DNA of 5,123 nt from Propionibacteriaceae bacterium (GTDB lineage Bacteria > Actinomycetota > Actinomycetes > Propionibacteriales > Propionibacteriaceae). Below, in pieces: positions 1-5,123 of the stretch. The DNA is taken from contig JAISGZ010000202.1 of assembly GCA_031262845.1 (NCBI GenBank), forward strand, positions 1 through 5,123. The letters are read 5' to 3'. Within the stretch, counting starts at the first letter, position 1, and each line of letters starts with the position of its first letter. The translations under genes were made by a program, and so were the position numbers. The notes under the pieces were generated by a model. It ran no database searches, had not been told where the DNA came from, and saw only the letters and a program-made list of their open reading frames with translations.

Positions 1-873
1 GATGATGACTACGCCAATGACGATGCGGTAGCCGATGAAAACCGTAAACCGGTTGGAGGCCACGAACTTGAGCAGCCAGGCGATCGACACGAAGGCGACG
101 ACCAAGCTGACGACCGTGGCGACGGCGGTGGCGGCCCAGCCAACCCCTTGGCTGATCTCGTCAAAAGCGCTGATGGCCTGGAAAATACCCGAAGCGGTTA
201 GGGCCGGAATGCCGAGGAAGAAACTCCAGCGAGTCGCGGTGGTGCGGTCAATACCCCGGAACAGTGCGGCTGAAATCGTCGCCCCCGACCGTGAAACACC
301 GGGGATCAAGGCCAGACACTGGGTCAAACCGATGATGAGACCGTCGAGCACGGTCAGCGAGTCCTCACCCCTCAGACCCACCGGGCGGTTGTCCTGCGAC
401 TGGCCAAGCTCGGTTGGGCTGGCCTGAACATTGGCGGCAGCCCGATCAAGCCGATCGGCTTTACGGTCAGCCAGCCACATGACGATGCTCCAGCCGATCA
501 ACGCCGCCGCGACCACGTACAAGCTCCGCAAAGCGCCTGTGATCAGGGGTTCAAGCAACAGTCCGACGATGCCAATCGGGATTGAGCCGACAATGACCGC
601 CCAACCAAGCCGGTAGTCGGTCCCTCGCTGATCTTTCCGGAACACACCTTTGAACCAGCCGACGGCTAAACGGACGATGTCGCGCCAGAAGTAAATGATG
701 GCGGCCAGAATCGCGCCGACCTGGATGATGGCGGTGAAGGCTGTGACATCGGTGCTGTCGATCGACAGGCCGAGTAGCCGTTCCGTCACGGTCAGGTGGC
801 CGGTGCTGGAGACGGGTAGAAACTCCGTCACCCCTTCGACCACACCGAGGATGACCGATTCCAACCAATTCAT
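1..873 (-). CDS. uppP: Undecaprenyl-diphosphate phosphatase (UppP/BacA family), 3' end cut by window edge
   Basis: This integral membrane enzyme dephosphorylates undecaprenyl pyrophosphate to undecaprenyl phosphate, the lipid carrier for peptidoglycan and other wall polymers; raised levels confer bacitracin tolerance. I translated the minus strand from ATG at 873; the frame stays open to base 1 (291 codons, no stop seen). Both family signatures are present: EGVTEFLPVSSTGH at residues 13-26 and PGVSRSGAT at 191-199. By comparison with the E. coli enzyme, the key residues are E13, E17, H26 and R195. Several hydrophobic segments alternate with short loops, and the terminal F-x-x-YR-I pattern (Y282-R283) is the family's C-terminal helix, so only a few residues are probably missing. 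The spacing between the two motifs is about 25 residues longer than in E. coli, owing to a hydrophilic loop at about 136-172. A good ribosome binding site precedes the start. The family call is very secure. Confidence 0.96.
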   Translation of the reverse strand, partial: MNWLESVILGVVEGVTEFLPVSSTGHLTVTERLLGLSIDSTDVTAFTAIIQVGAILAAIIYFWRDIVRLAVGWFKGVFRKDQRGTDYRLGWAVIVGSIPIGIVGLLLEPLITGALRSLYVVAAALIGWSIVMWLADRKADRLDRAAANVQASPTELGQSQDNRPVGLRGEDSLTVLDGLIIGLTQCLALIPGVSRSGATISAALFRGIDRTTATRWSFFLGIPALTASGIFQAISAFDEISQGVGWAATAVATVVSLVVAFVSIAWLLKFVASNRFTVFIGYRIVIGVVII

Positions 874-880
874 GAGTGCT

Positions 881-886
881 CCCTCC
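881..886 (-). promoter_or_regulatory. Ribosome binding site of uppP
   Basis: Read on the minus strand this is GGAGGG, seven bases before the ATG at 873. It is a strong Shine-Dalgarno match at a normal distance and fixes the uppP start. I could not find a convincing -35/-10 pair upstream. A TAAAGT around 904-909 (minus strand) resembles a -10 but has no partner at the right spacing. Confidence 0.75.
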
Positions 887-1136
887 GGCCCGAACGCGCC
901 CCTACTTTAGAGGTTGTCGAACCCACCGAGCGACTAAGAGCATGGAGTCCATCGACGATCCGTGTCTGGGCAAGTCCGATCGCACTGCTTTCCCCATCAA
1001 TAAGAAACCACCGAACGCCCGGCTCTTGGCCCCGTCTGCCGTATCGACGCCGGAGCACTTTTATCTCGCCGTTTCTCGGTTTTTCGAGAGAATGACGTGC
1101 CATTTGTGGCGGTAAGTGGGGGCCAGCAAGGCGGAG

Positions 1137-1159
1137 AAAACCAATCGTGAGTTATCGGT
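1137..1159 (-). terminator. Weak terminator-like hairpin downstream of the M20 gene
   Basis: On the minus strand, ACCGAT (1159-1154) can pair with ATTGGT (1145-1140) around an eight-base loop, with one G-T wobble. The last T of the stem and the next three bases make TTTT. It lies about 70 bases past the M20 stop, in the right orientation. The stem is short and only half GC, so it may be chance. Confidence 0.22.
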
Positions 1160-1227
1160 GACCGCGACAACACGACCGGACTCAACACCGGACGCTGCGC
1201 CAACGACAAATCAGATATGACTGCTCA

Positions 1228-2535
1228 CTAGGCCAAATCCAAGAAATCGTCCAGCACCCGGCAGCCAAAAGTCAGCGCCGACACCGGCACCCGCTCGTCA
1301 ACGCCGTGGAACAAAGCACTGAAATCCAGCTCCGGCGGCAGTTGCAAAGGCGTGAAGCCGTAACACTGAATCCCCAACTGGGACCAGGCTTTACCATCAG
1401 TCCCAGCCGACAATAAATACGGCACGGTTTGGGCTTCCGGATCGTGCCGTCGCAGCGCCGCGGTCATCGCCGTAACTAAATCTGACGTCATGTCAGCTTC
1501 GATGCTGGGTTGTTCGTGGAGAATTTCCAAGCTCACCTTGGGACCGATCAAATCCCTGATCGTGTCGATGAATTCATCCCGTTGACCGGGCAAAAACCGA
1601 CCGTCCAACTCGGCGCTGGCTTGCCCCGGCACGACGTTGACCTTGTAACCGGCGGCCAGCACGGTGGGGTTGACGGTGTGGGACATGGTGGCCGCGATCA
1701 TGCGCGCCAGACCGCCCAATTGGCGCAACGTGGCCTCGGTTGAATCAGCCATCAGATCGACGCCGAGGGCTTCGCCGGCCGCTTCCAGGAAGGCCTGTTG
1801 GGCCGGGTGGAGGTGGCGCGGAAAACGGTAGTGGCCAACCCGCGCAATCGCTTCGGCCAGCGTCACGACGGCATTGTCGTTTTGACGCATCGACCCGTGA
1901 CCGGCCGTCCCCTCGGCCACCAGCTTCAACCAAGCCAACCCTTTTTCAGCGGTTTCGATCAAGTAGAGCCGACGACCGCCCAGGGTTAGCGAAAAGCCTC
2001 CGACCTCACCGATCGCCTCGGTGCAGTCGGACACTTCATCGGGGTGGTGACGCACTAGCCAACTGGCCCCAAAACGGCTGCCGGCTTCCTCGTCGGCCGT
2101 GAAAACGAGCCGGATCGGACGGGCCGGCGGCCGGCCCTCACGCTGCCGCTGTTGAACCACGGCCAACACCATGGCGTCAAAATTCTTCATATCGACGGCG
2201 CCCCGGCCCCAGACGTAGTCATCAATGACCGCACCGGCGAACGGATCAACCGACCAATCGGCGGCCACAGCCGGCACGACATCCGTGTGGCCGTGGATCA
2301 GCAAAGGCGGCCGTGACCGGTCAACCCCCGCGGGTTCCCAGCGGGCGACCAGCGTGGTTCGGCCCGGCGCCGCTTCGTAAAGTGTGGATTCGATGCCGAC
2401 CGCTTCCAACTGGGTGGCGATGTATTCGGCCGCCACCCGTTCGCCCGGCCCGTCCGTCGTCGGCCCAAAATTCGAACTGTCGATCCGGATCAAGTCCGAG
2501 GTCAAACCCACTACGGTGTCTGTCAGATCAGCCAT
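1228..2535 (-). CDS. M20 family metallopeptidase (DapE/ArgE-type fold)
   Basis: A complete 435-residue enzyme of the M20 di-zinc hydrolase family, which includes dipeptidases, carboxypeptidases, DapE and ArgE; it is expected in the cytoplasm, as no signal peptide or membrane segment is visible. The metal site can be read directly: HGHTD at 81-85 (ligand H83, D85), GRGAVDMK at 110-117 (bridging D115), DEE at 148-150 (E149 catalytic base, E150 ligand), E177 in EVGG, and H410 in FHGVDE. AGHGS at 211-215 (H213) marks the lid/dimerisation domain, which spans about 195-310. Length matches the family. The ATG at 2535 follows an in-frame TGA at 2541-2539 and has an AGGA six bases upstream. The active site is intact, but the substrate cannot be set from sequence. 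The likely orthologous group includes M. tuberculosis Rv2141c (annotated dapE2); I would not assume it makes diaminopimelate. Confidence 0.95.
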   Translation of the reverse strand: MADLTDTVVGLTSDLIRIDSSNFGPTTDGPGERVAAEYIATQLEAVGIESTLYEAAPGRTTLVARWEPAGVDRSRPPLLIHGHTDVVPAVAADWSVDPFAGAVIDDYVWGRGAVDMKNFDAMVLAVVQQRQREGRPPARPIRLVFTADEEAGSRFGASWLVRHHPDEVSDCTEAIGEVGGFSLTLGGRRLYLIETAEKGLAWLKLVAEGTAGHGSMRQNDNAVVTLAEAIARVGHYRFPRHLHPAQQAFLEAAGEALGVDLMADSTEATLRQLGGLARMIAATMSHTVNPTVLAAGYKVNVVPGQASAELDGRFLPGQRDEFIDTIRDLIGPKVSLEILHEQPSIEADMTSDLVTAMTAALRRHDPEAQTVPYLLSAGTDGKAWSQLGIQCYGFTPLQLPPELDFSALFHGVDERVPVSALTFGCRVLDDFLDLA

Positions 2536-2541
2536 GCTTCA

Positions 2542-2545
2542 TCCT
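2542..2545 (-). promoter_or_regulatory. Ribosome binding site of the M20 gene
   Basis: AGGA on the minus strand lies six bases before the ATG at 2535. A stronger GGAGG at 2558-2554 is too far (18 bases) to serve this start, but lies 11 bases before an out-of-frame ATG at 2542 that opens a four-codon frame (see findings). Confidence 0.55.
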
Positions 2546-2599
2546 GTCACAGACCTCCGTCACTAACCGGCTACCGCCCTGACCACCTGCTCATCGGGG

Positions 2600-2615
2600 T
2601 GATTGACCTCAATCA
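2600..2615. repeat. 16-base perfect inverted repeat, candidate operator
   Basis: TGATTG (2600-2605) and CAATCA (2610-2615) are exact reverse complements separated by ACCT. The site lies in the 279-base region between two divergent genes, 65 bases upstream of the M20 start and about 200 upstream of the DUF6049 start. The size and symmetry suit a dimeric repressor or activator, but it could equally be an RNA stem or chance. No second copy is visible in the window. Confidence 0.35.
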
Positions 2616-2662
2616 ACTGGGTAAACAGGCAAATCTGACTGGTGCTCTGTCGCGTCTTGAAT

Positions 2663-2686
2663 AGCCAGGCATTTTTCCTGGCTTTT
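2663..2686 (+). terminator. Rho-independent terminator-like hairpin with no evident upstream gene
   Basis: AGCCAGG (2663-2669) pairs perfectly with CCTGGCT (2677-2683) around a seven-base T-rich loop. A run of four T begins at the last stem base (2683-2686). The T run makes it a plus-strand terminator; on the minus strand the stem is followed by ATTC, which is poor. The seven-base stem with five GC pairs is respectable, but the T run is short. The odd part is its position: the gene to its left reads the other way, so it would stop a plus-strand transcript that starts within or just left of 2536-2660. Confidence 0.5.
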
Positions 2687-2802
2687 GAGGTGGCCCGCGA
2701 AGCGAAGGAAGAGCTGACCGTAGATCTCGTCAGTGACGACGACAACGCGGTTGAGCCCTCACCGACTGGTGCGAATACAACAGTCAAAACGCGACAGGCC
2801 AC

Positions 2803-2808
2803 TAAGAT
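2803..2808 (+). promoter_or_regulatory. Candidate -10 element for a leaderless DUF6049 transcript
   Basis: TAAGAT keeps the TA....T pattern of actinobacterial sigma-A -10 elements. Its last T is seven bases before the GTG at 2815, which would put the transcription start on, or within a base of, the start codon. Leaderless mRNAs of this geometry are common in Actinomycetota. No Shine-Dalgarno sequence is present between 2795 and 2814, which agrees. A clear -35 element is not visible at 16-18 bases spacing. Confidence 0.5.
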
Positions 2809-2814
2809 GATTCG

Positions 2815-5001
2815 GTGTCCCCAACTCTCGGCCGTCACCCGCACCCTCGACGGCCGTCGGTTGCGCCCAGCCACCAGCTGCGCCGCCCCCGCAACATCCA
2901 CCCGCGGCTAATTCACTCCCACCACCGCCACCAGCCCTTCATTGGCCGCACCGCCCTCGCCCCAACCATCCACCACGGACTGGCGCGCCGCCTACTCGCC
3001 AGCCTCATCGGCGGCCTGACAGTCCTCGCCTACCTGATCAGCCCCGCACCCATCGCTCAAGCGGACACCGTCGATAGCCGGATCGCCCTGACCAATCTGA
3101 CATCGACCACGACCGGCCTCGAACTGTCACTGACGGTCACGAACACTGGCGACACCCCGCTCTATTCAGCTGAAGTCATGTTGTGGCGTGACACCAACCG
3201 GGTCGATGACCAGGCCACGATGAACGACCTCATGGCCGCCGACCCGACCGCCAACAGTGGCGGCCGTCTGGGTTGGCCGAATGTCGAGGCTTATCACGTT
3301 CTCAGCGACGCCGACGTGGCTTTCCCACCCGGCCAGACGACCGCGATTCAGCTTCGAGCCAGCTGGCCCGAGTTGGGTTTGACCCAGCCCGGTGTCTATC
3401 TGGTTGGCGCCCAGTTACACGCTTCGACTACGCCCGATGGCGAGGGTTCGGTCATCGCCCGGGCTCGTACCTGGGTTGTCCGGCCCGGCGGCACGACCGT
3501 CGAGCGGGGCTATCTGATCGCTCTCACGAGTACGCCGTCACTACTCGGCAGCAATCGTTTCAGCGACGATCACCTAGCCAGCGAAATGGCGCCCCGCACC
3601 GGCAACCAAACCGGCGGACGACTGACTGAACTCGTCCTCGCGGCTGGCCAATCCGGTCAATCCGCCCGCGGCTGGTTGATCGACCCAGCCCTCTACCAGG
3701 CCGCCCAGATTATGGCCGGCGGCTACCAGTTTTACCGTGACGGCGAGTGGGTCACGGGCACTGGTCAAACCGTCGCCCAGCAGTGGTTAGCCCGCGTCGA
3801 CGCCCTGCCTCGGGCTCACGGTTACCGGACACTCTGGAACAACCCAGACTTGGCGCTGGCAGCCCAGCTCTCGGCGACCTCGATCATCGACCGAGCAGTC
3901 CAAGCCTGGAACACGGCCGTACAGCCGACAGACGGGAAGCCGTCCCGCGTCGCCACCCTGGGCGACCTGCCGCTCGTCATCGCCCCGGCTGACGGCATCA
4001 TCAACCACAGCCTGTGGCAGTTGGTGGCCGACCAAAATCCCCAGCTGGGCTTGGGTCAAACCGACCTGACAACAGCCGACCTGACGACCGACGTATCGAT
4101 CTTGCCCGTTGTCACCCCGGCTTTTGCCGATGGTCCTGGCCCCGACGACGCCACCACGGACCTGCAGCGCCGACAACGGGCTCTGGCCGAGGATTACCTC
4201 AACGGTCTGGCCGACCAGACCAGTTTGCGTATCCTGACCACGACTGATGACCTGGCTTTAGCCGATAACGCGCTGCCCGCCTGGGTCACGAACCAACCCT
4301 TCGATCCCACCGCCGAAGCCAACTCGGCCGACTCCCCCGACCAACTCGATCCCCCTCAACCACGTTTGACCGCCGCCCAAGCCGAGACCGCCGATCAGCT
4401 GGCAACCGGTTGGCAGGCCTTGGCCGAGTTAACCGGCCAGAGCGCAACCGCCGCCCAGTCGCCCACGGCGGCCGTATCGCAAAGTTGGCCCGACCCCACC
4501 GCCGCCGCTCCTTACCTTGAACTGGCCCAGTCGGAACTCGCCGGCCAACTCGCTAAAGTCCACGTCACGCTGTACAACAACATCGTCCTGACTTCGCGTA
4601 ACACGACTTTTCCGGTCACCGTCGTGAACGAATTGAGCCAACCGGTCGATGTCCATTTGACGTTCACGTCGTCGTCGCCGATCCGGCTGACAGTCGAGTA
4701 TCCGACGCTCATCCACGTCGCCGCCGGCGACCACGTCACGGTGGCCATTCAACCGCTCATCCGAGCCAACGGCACGGTCGAACTCAGCGCCAACCTGACC
4801 ACCAGCTCCGGCCAAGCCTTCAGCAGCCCGGCCAGCAGTCAGGTCCGGATCAACCAAACCGGCCGCTTGGCCTGGGCCATCGTCGCCGTCTCGGGTCTGG
4901 TCCTGACGATTGGTACCGTGCTCCGGGTCAAGACGGTCCAACGGTCACGACGGCTAGCCAACCCGACCGACGACACGACACAGCCAGGGGGTCACCAGTG
5001 A
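2815..5001 (+). CDS. DUF6049 family membrane-anchored surface protein
   Basis: 728 residues, function unknown; in Actinomycetota this family is usually encoded just before murJ (Rv3909 in M. tuberculosis). Residues 1-57 are basic and His-rich. A hydrophobic segment at about 60-76 ends in AQA (81-83), a plausible signal peptidase site. A first beta-sandwich-like domain spans about 88-225 (TNTGDTPLYSAEV). The central domain, about 230-540, contains the LIDPALYQAA and NNPDLALAA motifs seen in this family. A low-complexity Ala/Gln/Thr/Asp linker covers about 498-565. An Ig-like domain with the NTTFPVTVVNELSQPVDV stretch covers about 580-680. A transmembrane helix at 684-703 is followed by a short tail with RVKTVQRSRR, so the body should lie outside the cell. 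GTG at 2815 is forced: an in-frame TAA lies at 2803-2805 and no other ATG, GTG or TTG occurs in frame before the signal segment. Third positions in residues 1-57 are GC-rich, which supports translation there. The stop overlaps the next gene. Confidence 0.9.
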   Translation: MSPTLGRHPHPRRPSVAPSHQLRRPRNIHPRLIHSHHRHQPFIGRTALAPTIHHGLARRLLASLIGGLTVLAYLISPAPIAQADTVDSRIALTNLTSTTTGLELSLTVTNTGDTPLYSAEVMLWRDTNRVDDQATMNDLMAADPTANSGGRLGWPNVEAYHVLSDADVAFPPGQTTAIQLRASWPELGLTQPGVYLVGAQLHASTTPDGEGSVIARARTWVVRPGGTTVERGYLIALTSTPSLLGSNRFSDDHLASEMAPRTGNQTGGRLTELVLAAGQSGQSARGWLIDPALYQAAQIMAGGYQFYRDGEWVTGTGQTVAQQWLARVDALPRAHGYRTLWNNPDLALAAQLSATSIIDRAVQAWNTAVQPTDGKPSRVATLGDLPLVIAPADGIINHSLWQLVADQNPQLGLGQTDLTTADLTTDVSILPVVTPAFADGPGPDDATTDLQRRQRALAEDYLNGLADQTSLRILTTTDDLALADNALPAWVTNQPFDPTAEANSADSPDQLDPPQPRLTAAQAETADQLATGWQALAELTGQSATAAQSPTAAVSQSWPDPTAAAPYLELAQSELAGQLAKVHVTLYNNIVLTSRNTTFPVTVVNELSQPVDVHLTFTSSSPIRLTVEYPTLIHVAAGDHVTVAIQPLIRANGTVELSANLTTSSGQAFSSPASSQVRINQTGRLAWAIVAVSGLVLTIGTVLRVKTVQRSRRLANPTDDTTQPGGHQ
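2829..2856 (+). other. GC-rich hairpin just inside the DUF6049 coding start
   Basis: CGGCCGTC (2829-2836) is the exact reverse complement of GACGGCCG (2849-2856), with a 12-base loop. The stem is eight pairs, seven of them GC, and begins 14 bases after the GTG. If the mRNA is leaderless, this fold would sit close to the 5' end and could affect ribosome loading. It may also be a by-product of GC-rich coding sequence. Confidence 0.4.
4986..4991 (+). promoter_or_regulatory. Ribosome binding site of the downstream gene at 4998
   Basis: AGGGGG within the last codons of the DUF6049 gene lies six bases before the GTG at 4998. It supports that start, and with the 4-base overlap suggests translational coupling. 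Confidence 0.6.
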
Positions 5002-5123
5002 CGGATTCCACCGAGCCAACGGCTACTCCCGGCGACCGGTTGACCTCCCCAGAAGCAGTTGATCCAGTGACCCTAACCAGCCGCCCGGCAACTTCAGACG
5101 CCACCGCGATGGACTCCACTCCG
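4998..5123 (+). CDS. N-terminus of next gene, probably lipid II flippase MurJ (partial, cut by window edge)
   Basis: GTG at 4998 shares GTGA with the TGA stop of the DUF6049 gene, and the frame stays open for 42 codons to the window end. The visible part begins MTDSTEPTATPGDRL and is rich in Thr, Pro, Ser, Ala and acidic residues, with no hydrophobic segment. It looks like a disordered cytoplasmic tail. Nothing in these residues identifies a family. The MurJ call rests on context alone: in Actinomycetota the gene right after DUF6049 is usually murJ (MviN family), often with a hydrophilic N-terminal extension before its membrane helices. Overlap and a good ribosome binding site indicate an operon with the upstream gene. 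I am fairly sure it is a real gene start and moderately sure of MurJ. Confidence 0.6.
   Translation, partial: MTDSTEPTATPGDRLTSPEAVDPVTLTSRPATSDATAMDSTP

Larger units (their letters stand above)
874..1227. other. 354-base gap between uppP and the M20 gene, no convincing gene
   Basis: Both flanking genes read leftward, so this stretch should carry the end of the M20 transcript and the uppP promoter. By eye its base composition is less GC-rich than the flanking genes. Open frames on both strands lack ribosome binding sites and show weak third-position GC bias, so I call none of them. One minus-strand frame (870-1103, 77 codons) ends in an ATGA overlap with uppP and is discussed under findings. 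Small inverted repeats occur at 944-954 (ATGGA-G-TCCAT) and 1074-1089 (TCTCG, six-base loop, CGAGA). Neither is followed by a T run. No tRNA or other RNA gene is recognisable. Confidence 0.6.

Noticed and set aside
35..910. Plus-strand frames of 60-130 codons opposite uppP
   Set aside because: They lie antisense to uppP, which carries both family signatures and a strong ribosome binding site. No plus-strand frame here shows a motif.
944..954. Small palindrome ATGGA-G-TCCAT upstream of uppP
   Set aside because: Only five bases per arm with no promoter element to relate it to; expected by chance in a window this size.
1074..1089. Hairpin TCTCG / CGAGA with a six-base loop
   Set aside because: Only five pairs and no T run on either strand, so not a terminator; likely chance.
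2563..2901. 112-codon minus-strand frame ending 27 bases before the M20 start
   Set aside because: It runs antisense across the DUF6049 start, its middle is the terminator-like hairpin, and its residues are Ser/Thr/Arg-rich without any recognisable motif. Best read as a chance frame.
2642..2911. 89-codon plus-strand frame through the intergenic region into the DUF6049 gene
   Set aside because: No ribosome binding site, it spans the terminator hairpin, and about a third overlaps the better supported DUF6049 frame. Only its NUDIX-like dozen residues were kept, as a low-weight finding.
4060..4089. Two near-identical 15-base units (TDLTT/ADLTT) in tandem within the DUF6049 gene
   Set aside because: Just two copies in frame within a low-complexity stretch; too little for a repeat array or a functional claim.
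4429..4941. 170-codon minus-strand frame opposite the DUF6049 gene
   Set aside because: Antisense shadow of a gene with clear domain structure; its Gly/Arg/Asp-rich composition is what GC-rich reverse frames give.

Overview
The window looks like a chromosomal segment from a high-GC Gram-positive bacterium (Actinomycetota). The grounds are GC-rich coding sequence with many C/G third positions, GTG starts, and a DUF6049 membrane protein followed by a 4-base-overlapping gene that fits the conserved actinobacterial DUF6049-murJ pair (Rv3909-Rv3910 in Mycobacterium tuberculosis). Genus cannot be set from this sequence. I see no insertion sequence, phage gene, CRISPR array, tRNA, rRNA or defence system.

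Layout. Positions 1-873 (minus strand) hold uppP, undecaprenyl-diphosphate phosphatase, running off the left edge just before its stop. Positions 874-1227 are a 354-base gap with no convincing gene. Positions 1228-2535 (minus) encode a complete M20 metallopeptidase. Positions 2536-2814 separate this gene from the divergent right-hand block and are rich in signals: a 16-base palindrome, a terminator-like hairpin with no evident gene to terminate, and a -10 element placed for a leaderless transcript. Positions 2815-5001 (plus) encode a 728-residue DUF6049 protein with a long basic, His-rich N-terminus, a signal segment, an extracytoplasmic body and a C-terminal membrane anchor. Its stop overlaps the start of a last plus-strand gene at 4998, probably murJ, of which only 42 codons are visible.

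How they fit together. UppP regenerates the undecaprenyl phosphate carrier, and MurJ, if that is what the last gene is, flips lipid II. Both ends of the window would then serve the lipid-linked peptidoglycan precursor cycle. DUF6049 is a surface protein of unknown function that travels with murJ. The M20 enzyme is a cytosolic hydrolase with no proven link to the others, although an M20 gene also lies near uppP in M. tuberculosis (Rv2141c and Rv2136c).

No undescribed multi-gene system is evident. The points most worth a second look are the orphan terminator, the leaderless start with a GC-rich hairpin just inside it, and the unusual N-terminal extension of the DUF6049 protein.
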